Shown here piece after piece: positions 1 to 6,358 of a DNA stretch of 6,583 bases. A model generated the notes under the pieces. The model ran no database searches, was not told the origin of the DNA, and saw only the letters and a program-made list of their open reading frames with translations. Within the stretch, counting starts at the first letter, position 1, and each line of letters starts with the position of its first letter. The translations under genes were made by a program, and so were the position numbers. The stretch comes from Chloroflexota bacterium (GTDB lineage: Bacteria; Chloroflexota; Anaerolineae; Anaerolineales; UBA11579): assembly GCA_030610225.1 (NCBI GenBank), contig JAUWSD010000069.1, forward strand, positions 1-6,583, written 5' to 3'.

Positions 1-579
1 ACTTTTTTCCTGCTCTCTATTTGAGAGGTAATAGACCGCGCCACCGCTCGCACCAAGCAGAACAAGTATGATCACGCCCCAAAGCAGGACCTTTCCGAAC
101 GAGCCTTCAGATTCTTCCTCCGCGGGATCATCTCTAACCGGCTCCACGGTGGTATCTGTAGTGTCAGGAGCTTCGATCCCGGTCAGGTCAAGTTCGTAGA
201 AGTTCTGGATATAGTTCAGCGCTTCTGCTGTGCGGTCGCTCTGCGGGTCTGCCAATGCGCCCAGATAGGCATCTGTAGCACTCTCTCCAAGGGCATCCAG
301 CCGGGCTGAAACACCGATCTCATCGATCAGACCATTTCCATAGCCATATGCAACCAGCCGGACCCATTCTGTCTGCAGGTCAAGGCGCAGATGCTCAACG
401 TTTGCATCTGTCCATTTAACTGGCCAAACCTGCCACCCAAAAAATACACCGATCAATATCCCGACCAAAAGGGCGATCACCAACATCGCGTTTCTTGTTT
501 TCAGGATACTGAGGGTTTTTTGGATGGTATCTGACCTCTGCATCTCGTCACTATTATCAAATTCTGTTTCTTCAAACAT
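1..579 (-). CDS. Unknown two-helix membrane protein, 3' end cut by window edge
   Basis: This frame opens with ATG at 579 and runs without a stop to the left edge, giving 193 visible residues; the C-terminus lies outside the window. GGAG at 587-590 sits 7 bases before the ATG, and a good promoter lies just upstream, so the start is well supported. Residues 1-30 are polar and charged. Residues 31-49 (AMLVIALLVGILIGVFFGW) form a hydrophobic helix. Residues 53-135 are a soluble region with a Trp-rich beginning (VWPVKWTDAN) and a probably helical remainder. Residues 138-160 are a linker rich in Asp, Thr and Glu. Residues 164-186 form a second membrane helix, followed by charged residues. The segment between the helices vaguely resembles hypothetical Chloroflexi membrane proteins that carry a 'YTD..P..LR' motif after the first helix; this is from memory and weak. 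I do not recognise a function. Confidence 0.8.
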   Translation of the reverse strand, partial: MFEETEFDNSDEMQRSDTIQKTLSILKTRNAMLVIALLVGILIGVFFGWQVWPVKWTDANVEHLRLDLQTEWVRLVAYGYGNGLIDEIGVSARLDALGESATDAYLGALADPQSDRTAEALNYIQNFYELDLTGIEAPDTTDTTVEPVRDDPAEEESEGSFGKVLLWGVIILVLLGASGGAVYYLSNREQEKS

Positions 580-590
580 ATTATTACTCC
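580..590 (-). promoter_or_regulatory. Ribosome binding site of the left-edge membrane protein gene
   Basis: On the minus strand GGAG (587-590) is followed by the 7-base spacer TAATAAT and then ATG at 579. This fixes the start codon of the membrane protein gene. Confidence 0.7.
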
Positions 591-619
591 AGCCTATCCT
601 CTTCTCTAAGATTGAAATC

Positions 620-648
620 ATTGTAGAGCAGGGAAGTTGATTTGGCAA
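620..648 (-). promoter_or_regulatory. Sigma70-type promoter for the left-edge membrane protein gene
   Basis: On the minus strand a -35 box TTGCCA (643-648) is separated by exactly 17 bases from a -10 box TACAAT (620-625). Transcription would start near 613, giving a leader of about 34 bases before the ATG at 579. Each box matches the consensus TTGACA/TATAAT at five of six positions. The promoter lies between the 13-bp inverted repeat (675-705) and the gene, so the gene can be transcribed independently of topA. Confidence 0.65.
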
Positions 649-666
649 CACAAACTGCCATTGAAT

Positions 667-754
667 AATTCCAGCGATCAGCTATTCACTTAGAATAGCT
701 GATCGGAAGGTTTCATTTAAATAGATGCAATTTTTGTGCCAGATTGCTGGAATT
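667..754. repeat. Outer 9-bp inverted repeat enclosing the topA 3' hairpin
   Basis: AATTCCAGC (667-675) and GCTGGAATT (746-754) are exact reverse complements, and the inner 13-bp hairpin sits against the left arm, sharing base 675. The right arm begins only four bases beyond the topA stop codon. In RNA the two stems could form a branched structure covering nearly the whole 3' spacer. A 9-bp match can arise by chance, so function is uncertain. Confidence 0.35.
675..705 (-). terminator. Perfect 13-bp inverted repeat after topA, possible terminator
   Basis: CGATCAGCTATTC (675-687) and GAATAGCTGATCG (693-705) are exact reverse complements around the 5-base loop 688-692. The stem starts 52 bases after the topA stop codon and lies before the promoter of the next gene, which is where a terminator is expected. 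There is no U run after the stem in either direction, so it is not a canonical intrinsic terminator. It could instead be a 3' RNA-stabilising hairpin or an operator, since it lies about 60-90 bases upstream of the predicted start of the membrane protein transcript. Confidence 0.45.
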
Positions 755-757
755 TTT

Positions 758-3073
758 TTACTCTTCCTGCTGAATCTCATCCAGGGGGAACTTTTCCTCA
801 CATTTTATACACTGGGCAAAGTGTTTGCTGGCGATCACAAGCATTCCCTGACAGCTCGGACAGGTCTCCTTGATCGGCCTCTTCCAATTTGTGAATTCAC
901 ATTCCGGATAATTGGAACACCCGTAAAATACGCGCCCTTTCCGTGTCCTGCGAATAACGATCTCCCCATCATCATCAGGGCACTTAATTCCTATCTGTTC
1001 GAGGTAAGGCTCTGTATGTCTGCAATCAGGGAATCTTTCACAGCTGACAAATTTTCCAAAACGCCCGAAACGGATCATCAATTGACCTTCATTGCAGGTC
1101 GGGCATACTTTACCAATATATTCAGGTTCTGCCTTTACCTCTGGCATTTCCTTTTCAGCCTTCTCTACCAGTTCAGCAAATGGTCCATAGAAATCACGGA
1201 TGACATCCACCCAATGCTGATCTCCGCTTGCAACCCGGTCCAATTCTCTTTCCATTTGAGCAGTGAAGTTAAAACTCACAATGGTCGGGAAATGTTCTTT
1301 GAGCAGGTCATTCACTATCACACCTGTTTCTGTTGGATGTAGGCGGCGCTCCTCTCTGAACACATATCCGCGATTTTGGAGTGTGCTGAGGGTTGGGGCA
1401 TATGTGGAAGGTCTTCCGATACCATGTTCTTCCAGGGCTTTTACGAGCAGAGCTTCAGAATACCTTGGTGGGGCTTGTGTAAAATGCTGTTCAGGATTTA
1501 TTTGCTGCAGGTGCTGCCGCTGTCCTTCGCTGATATTCTTGGGGATTTTGGTGTCATCATCACCTTCCTTCTTCTCGAATTCACCTATCGTCTCTTCATA
1601 TACGACAAGGAAACCGGGGAAGACAACCTTTGAGCCTGTTGCCCTAAAAGCGTATTCATGCAAAATCGATTTTCCAAGAACATTTACCTGGATGGTCTCA
1701 AACAGCGCTGCTTCCATCTGTGATGCAAGGAAACGCTGCCAGATCATCTGGTATAAGCGGTATTGGTCTCTTGAGAGATAATCTTTCATCTCTTTTGGTG
1801 TTCTTGAGACAGATGTCGGGCGAATTGCTTCATGTGCTTCCTGCGCACTCTTAGCTTTTGTTTTATAGGTTGGTGCTTTTTCCGGCAGGAATTTATCGCC
1901 GTGGATTTTTTTAATATAATCTCTGGCTTCCTGCTGTGCCAGCTTCGAGATATTGGTTGAGTCTGTACGCATATATGTGATCAAACCAACGATCTCACTA
2001 TTTCCAAGATCAATACCTTCATACAACTGCTGAGCAATTGTCATAGTCCTTCTGGTAGTGTAGCGCAATTTGCGGGATGCTTCCTGCTGCATGGTGCTGG
2101 TCGTGTATGGTGCTGGTGAGCGGCGTTTTCTCTCCCCGCGTTTGATCCCGGAGATCGAGTAATCAGCATCTTCCAGATCGATCACGATCGGGCCGATCTC
2201 TTCTTCGCTGGCCACATCAAGCAATTGGTTGTCTATTCTTCTCAGTTTTACAGTGTAAACAGTTTCGTCATTTTCAGGGCGCAGATCGGCTTCGATGGAC
2301 CAGTATTCCCGTGGGATGAAATCGTCGATCTCACGTTCACGCTCAACAACCAATCTCAGCGCAACTGATTGAACTCTACCTGCAGATAAGCGGTTTCTAA
2401 CCTTGCGCCAAAGGATCGGGCTCAGGCTGTAACCCACCAATCTGTCCAGGACCCGCCTGGCTTGCTGAGCATCGACCATGTTCATGTCAATCTCACGCGG
2501 GTCAGCAAAAGCCTCTTTGATGGCAGGTTCCGTGATCTCATGGAATACAACTCGATAGGCCCTTTCCGGTTCGATCTCAGCCGCTTCCAGAAGATGCCAG
2601 GCTATCGCTTCACCCTCGCGGTCGAGGTCTGTGGCGAGATACACATTTTCAGCTTTGGCAGCAATCTTCTTTAATTCCTTTACTACAGGACGTTTCTCAT
2701 TTGGAACCCTGTATTTTGGGGTGAAATCGTTATCCACATCAACAGAAAGCTGAGAACGAAGCAAATCCCGGATATGCCCGACAGACGCTTCTACAGTGTA
2801 ATCTTTTCCGAGATAACGCTGGATAGTCCGCGCTTTTGCTGGGGACTCAACGATAACCAGATTCCCTTTTCGAGTGACCTTCTTCTTTCTCTTTCGTGAT
2901 TCCTTGTCAGGAGCAGGCAGACCTTCATGCTCAGCTGTTCTTCCCATCCTGAACATGGTCGTATCACACACTGGACATTTACCGCGGGTGCCAGGTGAGC
3001 CAGACTTGGTATATTCTGCTTTAGCAGATTGCATTTCACGCTTAGTTTTACATTTTACACAATAGGCTTCCAA
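758..3073 (-). CDS. topA: Type IA DNA topoisomerase I with N-terminal zinc finger
   Basis: This 771-residue cytoplasmic enzyme relaxes negatively supercoiled DNA by cutting one strand through a tyrosine and passing the other. Residues 1-45 form a four-cysteine finger (C5, C8, C33, C36) ending CPVCDTTMFRMG, similar to DUF5679. A basic linker (about 58-69) follows. The Toprim domain starts near 71 with VIVESPAK (E76) and contains the metal-binding acids D149, D151 and E153 in ATDLDREGE. SAGRVQSVALR (230-240) and GLITYMRTDS (363-372) follow, with catalytic Y367 and conserved R369. AHEAIRPTSV and HGIGRPSTYAP complete the core. Three C-terminal zinc ribbons follow: C657/C660/C678/C684; C698/C719/C725, where D701 stands in the place of the fourth Cys; and C738/C741/C755/C758. 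The start is TTG, with GGAGG six bases upstream (3080-3084); a later start would cut the N-terminal finger. It lies 31 bases after manC and is probably co-transcribed with it. Function is certain; the role of the extra finger is not. Confidence 0.97.
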   Translation of the reverse strand: MEAYCVKCKTKREMQSAKAEYTKSGSPGTRGKCPVCDTTMFRMGRTAEHEGLPAPDKESRKRKKKVTRKGNLVIVESPAKARTIQRYLGKDYTVEASVGHIRDLLRSQLSVDVDNDFTPKYRVPNEKRPVVKELKKIAAKAENVYLATDLDREGEAIAWHLLEAAEIEPERAYRVVFHEITEPAIKEAFADPREIDMNMVDAQQARRVLDRLVGYSLSPILWRKVRNRLSAGRVQSVALRLVVEREREIDDFIPREYWSIEADLRPENDETVYTVKLRRIDNQLLDVASEEEIGPIVIDLEDADYSISGIKRGERKRRSPAPYTTSTMQQEASRKLRYTTRRTMTIAQQLYEGIDLGNSEIVGLITYMRTDSTNISKLAQQEARDYIKKIHGDKFLPEKAPTYKTKAKSAQEAHEAIRPTSVSRTPKEMKDYLSRDQYRLYQMIWQRFLASQMEAALFETIQVNVLGKSILHEYAFRATGSKVVFPGFLVVYEETIGEFEKKEGDDDTKIPKNISEGQRQHLQQINPEQHFTQAPPRYSEALLVKALEEHGIGRPSTYAPTLSTLQNRGYVFREERRLHPTETGVIVNDLLKEHFPTIVSFNFTAQMERELDRVASGDQHWVDVIRDFYGPFAELVEKAEKEMPEVKAEPEYIGKVCPTCNEGQLMIRFGRFGKFVSCERFPDCRHTEPYLEQIGIKCPDDDGEIVIRRTRKGRVFYGCSNYPECEFTNWKRPIKETCPSCQGMLVIASKHFAQCIKCEEKFPLDEIQQEE

Positions 3074-3084
3074 ATTTATCCTCC
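3074..3084 (-). promoter_or_regulatory. Strong ribosome binding site that decides the TTG start of topA
   Basis: On the minus strand GGAGG (3080-3084) is followed by ATAAAT and then TTG at 3073. The next in-frame Met is residue 14, inside the finger after C5 and C8, so the TTG is the only start that keeps the whole four-cysteine domain. Confidence 0.75.
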
Positions 3085-3104
3085 AAATAGTTTACTTCAA
3101 TGGG

Positions 3105-4187
3105 TTAAAGGAATTTTTCCTTCTTATTATCTGCCAACAGTTTTACTACTTCTCGTACTTTTTGAGCTTGATGTCGATCGCAGACAAGGAGCACATCTCC
3201 TGCATCAACCACCACCAGGTCTTCTACTCCAATGGTGACGATCAATCTATCGCTGCTATCGTTCTTATGGATAAGAACTCGTTTTGAATCCAGGTTCAGG
3301 GTTTCAAGGCTTTCAATGATATTTCCTTCTTGATCAGCTTCCAACACATCAAACAAAGCGTTCCAGCTGCCTACATCGTTCCAGCCCAATCCTTTTGCCG
3401 GGATGACTGCTACCTCATCTGCCTGTTCCATAATACCGTAATCGATCGAGATCTTTTCAAGCTCTTCCCATGCCTGCAGAACTTCCAGTGAAAAACCAGC
3501 TTCCCCCCATTTTTCAAGAACATCAAAAAGTGCTGGCATATGCCTGGAAAATTCCTGCATGATCCTCTCAGCTTTCCAAATGAACATGCCTGAATTCCAG
3601 GAGTGGTCTTCTCCGGAGATTAATTTCCGTGCTGTTTTTTTATCTGGTTTTTCTTTGAACCGTTTTGCATGGAAAACAATATTGCCTTCATATTTTCCCA
3701 AATAATCGCCCTGCTGAATATAACCAAATTCAGTCGCTGGGAATGTCGAGTGTATCCCCAATGTAACAAGGTGGTCACCTTCTGCTACAGCCTTTGCTGA
3801 AACCAGAAATTCTCTGAACTTATTTTCATTCTCGATGAAATGGTCTGCGGTCACAACTGCCATGACCGCGTCTTTATTCCGTTTTAATAATTCACTGGCA
3901 GCCAAACCGATCGCAGCTGCGGTATCACGTCCAATTGGCTCAATAATGTAATTGCCTTCAGGTATATCCGGGCATTGTGTTTTAAATTCAGCAGCAATAT
4001 TCTCAGATGTGATGATAATAACCTGCTCTGGTGTGAACAATGGTGCCAGGCGGTCGACAGCGATCTGAAACAGGCTGCGCTCGCCAAACATCTTCAACAT
4101 CTGCTTGGGGCGTTCGCGCCGGGACAGAGGCCACAATCGTGTTCCTCCACCTCCAGCCATTATCACAGCATAATAATTCTTAGCCAC
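3105..4187 (-). CDS. manC: Mannose-1-phosphate guanylyltransferase
   Basis: This 360-residue enzyme makes GDP-mannose from mannose-1-phosphate and GTP, the donor for mannosylated polysaccharides, glycans and glycolipids. It has the nucleotidyltransferase fold: the nucleotide-binding signature AGGGGTRLWPLSR (11-23) with K28 in ERPKQ, TADH (113-116), ATEFGY (151-156), FKEKP (177-181), NSGMFIWK (198-205), DYGIME (249-254) and GLGWNDVGSW (266-275). A short beta-rich tail (about 303-337) follows. It lacks the C-terminal cupin phosphomannose isomerase domain of bifunctional ManC proteins, so it is the single-function form. The start is GTG with a GGGAG ribosome site 5 bases upstream. The first 8 bases overlap the end of dprA, which implies translational coupling. 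I see no other sugar-nucleotide or glycosyltransferase gene nearby. Related hexose-1-phosphate guanylyltransferases cannot be excluded, but GWNDVGSW and FKEKP fit the mannose enzyme. Confidence 0.93.
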   Translation of the reverse strand: MAKNYYAVIMAGGGGTRLWPLSRRERPKQMLKMFGERSLFQIAVDRLAPLFTPEQVIIITSENIAAEFKTQCPDIPEGNYIIEPIGRDTAAAIGLAASELLKRNKDAVMAVVTADHFIENENKFREFLVSAKAVAEGDHLVTLGIHSTFPATEFGYIQQGDYLGKYEGNIVFHAKRFKEKPDKKTARKLISGEDHSWNSGMFIWKAERIMQEFSRHMPALFDVLEKWGEAGFSLEVLQAWEELEKISIDYGIMEQADEVAVIPAKGLGWNDVGSWNALFDVLEADQEGNIIESLETLNLDSKRVLIHKNDSSDRLIVTIGVEDLVVVDAGDVLLVCDRHQAQKVREVVKLLADNKKEKFL

Positions 4188-5331
4188 TGTTACTCCCTTC
4201 CTGAACCTTCTCGATCCTATCCTGTTCAGTCAGATACCGTGCTTTTGTTTCCTTTACAGAAACATATTTCATGCCGCCAACTTTTCTGACCATCCCCTTT
4301 AATTCCATCAGGGATAAGGCAGCCGATACATCTTCTATAGGCATTTCAACTTTCAACCTGATCTCATCAATATGTTTTGGTTCGAAACCCAAAGCTTCGA
4401 ACAAAACCGCTTCAACCGCATTTGAGGGTAGTACCTGCCGGGCGACCTGATGTTCAGTTACCATTGAAAGGTCCAATGATTCCAATAGGTCATCAACACT
4501 GATCAGCGGGAAGGCGCCTTGCTGGATCAAATGATTCGGCCCAGCCGAGTGGGGTGCAAAAATATTACCTGGCACCGCATATACATCTCTGCCCTGATCC
4601 AGCGCAAAACCTGCAGTGATCAAGGCTCCCGATCGGCGGTTTGCCTCCACAACAACTGTCGCTATCGACAAACCTGCTATGATCCGGTTGCGTGGTGGAA
4701 AATTGTTAGCTTCCGGCGGAGTTCCCACGGCATAGTCGCTAATGATCGCTCCATTATCAATTATTTCTCCGGCCAACCTGCGGTTCTCTGGTGGATAGAT
4801 CTGATCAACTCCACTACCCAGCACAGCGATCGTGCGGCCGCCTGCTTTCAATGCGGCTTCATGTGCCACAGAATCCACTCCGCGAGCCATACCACTGACA
4901 ACGGTGACACCGCTCCTGGCTAAAGCTGATCCGAGATCTTCTGCAACCTGCCTGCCATACGCTGTGATCCTGCGTGTGCCGACCACTGAAACAGCCCAAG
5001 AATCCTGCGCTGTTATTTCTCCGCGCATGTAAAGGACGGGTGGTGACTGTGGAATATCTCTTAACCTGCGGGGATATTCCTCGTCTTTCCAGATCAGAAC
5101 ATCGATGCCCTTCTCCTGTATCCCGGCCCAGATCATATTCAAGTCAATGCTTGCCCTGAATTGAAGCAAGCTCTCAACCTTCTTTTTCTGCACTCCAGAT
5201 CCATACAATCTGCCAGGTGATGCTTCCCACGCTGCCTGAGCACTTCCAAAATGGTCCAGCAATATCTGGAAGCTTTTAGGGCCAATGCCCTTGACCATAT
5301 TTAAGCCGATCCAATACAGGCGCTCATCCAT
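4180..5331 (-). CDS. dprA: DNA processing protein DprA (Smf)
   Basis: DprA binds incoming single-stranded DNA and loads RecA during natural transformation; it is also widespread in bacteria not known to be competent. From the ATG at 5331 the protein has 383 residues. Residues 1-65 form a helical N-terminal region with a helix-hairpin-helix-like motif (VKGIGPKSF, 13-21). Residues about 75-285 form the Rossmann-type core with SVVGTRR (115-121), SGMARGVDSVAHEAAL (146-161), GSGVDQIYPPENRRL (172-186), FPPRNRIIAGLS (211-222), RRSGALITA (232-240) and DVYAVPGN (249-256). Residues about 303-360 match the C-terminal winged-helix domain. AGAGGGGG lies 7 bases before this ATG, and MDERLYW fits the usual family beginning. 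GTG at 5364 (394 residues) or 5358 are alternative starts. The gene has its own promoter, and its stop overlaps manC by 8 bases. No other competence gene is visible. Confidence 0.95.
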   Translation of the reverse strand: MDERLYWIGLNMVKGIGPKSFQILLDHFGSAQAAWEASPGRLYGSGVQKKKVESLLQFRASIDLNMIWAGIQEKGIDVLIWKDEEYPRRLRDIPQSPPVLYMRGEITAQDSWAVSVVGTRRITAYGRQVAEDLGSALARSGVTVVSGMARGVDSVAHEAALKAGGRTIAVLGSGVDQIYPPENRRLAGEIIDNGAIISDYAVGTPPEANNFPPRNRIIAGLSIATVVVEANRRSGALITAGFALDQGRDVYAVPGNIFAPHSAGPNHLIQQGAFPLISVDDLLESLDLSMVTEHQVARQVLPSNAVEAVLFEALGFEPKHIDEIRLKVEMPIEDVSAALSLMELKGMVRKVGGMKYVSVKETKARYLTEQDRIEKVQEGSNSG

Positions 5332-5346
5332 ATCCGCGCCCCCTCT
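5332..5346 (-). promoter_or_regulatory. Ribosome binding site supporting the inner dprA start
   Basis: On the minus strand AGAGGGGG (5339-5346) lies 7 bases before ATG at 5331. The upstream GTG at 5364 has only the adjacent GAG and a weak AGAAG. GTG at 5358 has AGGTGA only two bases away. The ATG therefore has the best-spaced site, though GAGG measured alone is 10 bases away. Confidence 0.5.
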
Positions 5347-5360
5347 CGTATTTTCCACGT

Positions 5361-5399
5361 TCACCTCGTCTTCTGCATTGTACCCTCAAAAAAAGCCAT
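5361..5399 (-). other. Possible 12-codon leader ORF upstream of dprA
   Basis: An ATG at 5399 opens the short frame MAFFEGTMQKTR and ends in TGA at 5361-5363. That stop overlaps the outer GTG (5362-5364) of dprA as GTGA, a layout seen in coupled genes. The frame lies inside the predicted dprA leader and reads through the T7 run. It has no visible ribosome binding site, so it may be chance. Confidence 0.2.
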
Positions 5400-5403
5400 T
5401 TTG

Positions 5404-5430
5404 TAGCATATTAATGAAGGAAGTACGCTA
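5404..5430 (-). promoter_or_regulatory. Weak hairpin in the dprA leader followed by U7
   Basis: In the minus-strand transcript TAGCGTA (5430-5424) can pair with TATGCTA (5410-5404), seven pairs including one G-U, around a 13-base loop. A run of seven U (5394-5388) follows after nine bases. This is too loose for a standard terminator, but hairpin plus U run inside the 5' leader could influence read-through into dprA. Low confidence. Confidence 0.25.
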
Positions 5431-5441
5431 ATAACGAAAAC

Positions 5442-5471
5442 AGAATACCACAGCGTTTTTTAATATGTCAA
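5442..5471 (-). promoter_or_regulatory. Promoter of the dprA-manC-topA operon
   Basis: On the minus strand a perfect -35 box TTGACA (5466-5471) is followed after 18 bases by TATTCT (5442-5447), a four-of-six match to the -10 consensus. Transcription would start near 5435, leaving a leader of about 100 bases before the ATG of dprA. The promoter starts 28 bases after the rimM stop codon, and I see no clear terminator between them, so some read-through from the ribosome-assembly genes is likely. Confidence 0.65.
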
Positions 5472-5498
5472 GCAATTTAGAAATTTTAGGTGTTAGAT

Positions 5499-6083
5499 CT
5501 ATTCAGGAATTAGACCATCCAGGATATGAACGGTCACTGTTTGAGCTTCAATATCAACCTTTTTAATTACATCATCAATATCCGGTAAGAGGACTTCTTT
5601 CCCCGCTTGATCCCAGACAACAAAGACATTATTTGCCCCTGTTTCAATGATATCGCCTATCGTTCCCAGCTCTTTTCCCTCATCCGTGATCACCTTCAAT
5701 CCGACGAATTGGTGTAGATAGAATTCTCCCTCTTCCAGAGCAGGGATATTATCTTTATGGATGAACACAGCTGCATTTCTCAGGAAATCAAGCTGTTCCC
5801 GTTCAGTGAATCCTTCAAAGCTGACCAGCTTACCCCGGTTATGCTGACGTACTCCAGTTATCTTATGCGGTTTATACTCACCTTCCCGCAGGAATACTTC
5901 AGTGCCAACTTTAATTCTGTCAGGGAAATCGGTCAGGACGCTCATGATCATCTCCCCCTTCAAACCGTGTGCCTTATGCAGGAAACCAACCTGAACAAAT
6001 TCAGGCTCGCGAATAGGCTGCGAGCCTGAGTTCTTGTTTTGTTTATTTCTTCTAGCTTCTGCTTTCTGTCTTCGTCGGCTCAT
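5499..6083 (-). CDS. rimM: Ribosome maturation factor RimM with basic N-terminal extension
   Basis: RimM is a cytoplasmic assembly factor that binds the 30S head, through S19 in studied bacteria, and is needed for efficient 16S rRNA maturation. The 194-residue protein has the RimM N-terminal beta-barrel at about 28-110, with VGFLHKAHGLKGEM (32-45) matching the family motif, then KLVSFEGFTEREQLDFLRNA (85-104). The PRC-barrel follows at about 118-192, with FYLHQFVGLKV (121-131), LGTIGDIIETGANNVFVV (139-156), LLPDIDDVI (165-173) and HILDGLIPE at the end. Residues 1-26 are an extension with nine Arg/Lys and no family motif, making the protein somewhat longer than typical RimM. The ATG overlaps the stop of the KH gene as ATGA and has no clear ribosome site, so translation is probably coupled. 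A partner methyltransferase gene, trmD, often lies next to rimM but is not seen on this side. Confidence 0.95.
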   Translation of the reverse strand: MSRRRQKAEARRNKQNKNSGSQPIREPEFVQVGFLHKAHGLKGEMIMSVLTDFPDRIKVGTEVFLREGEYKPHKITGVRQHNRGKLVSFEGFTEREQLDFLRNAAVFIHKDNIPALEEGEFYLHQFVGLKVITDEGKELGTIGDIIETGANNVFVVWDQAGKEVLLPDIDDVIKKVDIEAQTVTVHILDGLIPE

Positions 6084-6328
6084 TCAGGTTCTACAATTAC
6101 CAGATTCACTCGCTGATTATCTTTAGCAGCTGCAACCCTCAATAAAAGACGCATTGCATTTGCTACCTTACCATTTCGACCGATCACCCTACCCATATCC
6201 TCTTGAGCTACTTTGAGCTGGATCTGGTGGGTGGAGCCGTGGTTTCTTTGTGATGCTTCCACCTGGGTGGGATCATCAACAAGGGAACGAGCAATATATT
6301 CGATCAGATTTTGCATATTTTCTTTCAC
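6080..6328 (-). CDS. khpA: KH-domain RNA-binding protein, KhpA type
   Basis: This small cytoplasmic protein (82 residues from GTG at 6328) carries a single KH RNA-binding domain. The KH signature is MGRVIGRNGKVANAMRLLLRVAA, with the GxxG loop as IGRNGK. The N-terminal helix NLIEYIARSLVDDPTQV and the C-terminal strand NQRVNLVIVE fit the KhpA/YlqC family. In Gram-positive bacteria such proteins pair with KhpB/Jag and bind many RNAs; the role here is inferred. It lies between the S16-like tail and rimM, the usual place for this family. The frame extends upstream to TTG at 6334 (84 residues), but AGAGGTGA at 6335-6342 is 6 bases before GTG at 6328 and touches the TTG, so GTG is preferred. An ATG at 6316 is a third option with no ribosome site. 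The stop overlaps the rimM start by 4 bases. Confidence 0.92.
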   Translation of the reverse strand: MKENMQNLIEYIARSLVDDPTQVEASQRNHGSTHQIQLKVAQEDMGRVIGRNGKVANAMRLLLRVAAAKDNQRVNLVIVEPE

Positions 6329-6342
6329 AGACAATCACCTCT
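6329..6342 (-). promoter_or_regulatory. Ribosome binding site that decides the GTG start of khpA
   Basis: On the minus strand AGAGGTGA (6335-6342) includes AGGTGA, complementary to the 16S rRNA tail, and is followed by TTGTCT and then GTG at 6328. The upstream TTG at 6334 directly abuts the site, which makes it an unlikely start. Confidence 0.6.
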
Positions 6343-6358
6343 GTTGATATTATGCTAA

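Noticed and set aside
725..1342. A 205-codon open frame on the plus strand
   Set aside because: It lies fully antisense to the C-terminal part of topA, has no ribosome binding site, and its Phe/Leu-rich translation resembles no protein; the opposite strand carries clear topoisomerase motifs.
1263..1781. A 172-codon plus-strand open frame
   Set aside because: It is antisense to the topA core and has an implausible Ser/Cys/Arg-rich composition without a start signal.
5374..5403. A second promoter for dprA using TACAAT near 5377-5382
   Set aside because: The hexamer 17 bases upstream (TACAAA) is a poor -35 box, whereas the promoter at 5442-5471 has a perfect TTGACA.
5472..5498. An intrinsic terminator after rimM
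   Set aside because: The spacer is A/T-rich and contains no G/C-rich stem followed by a U run on the minus strand.
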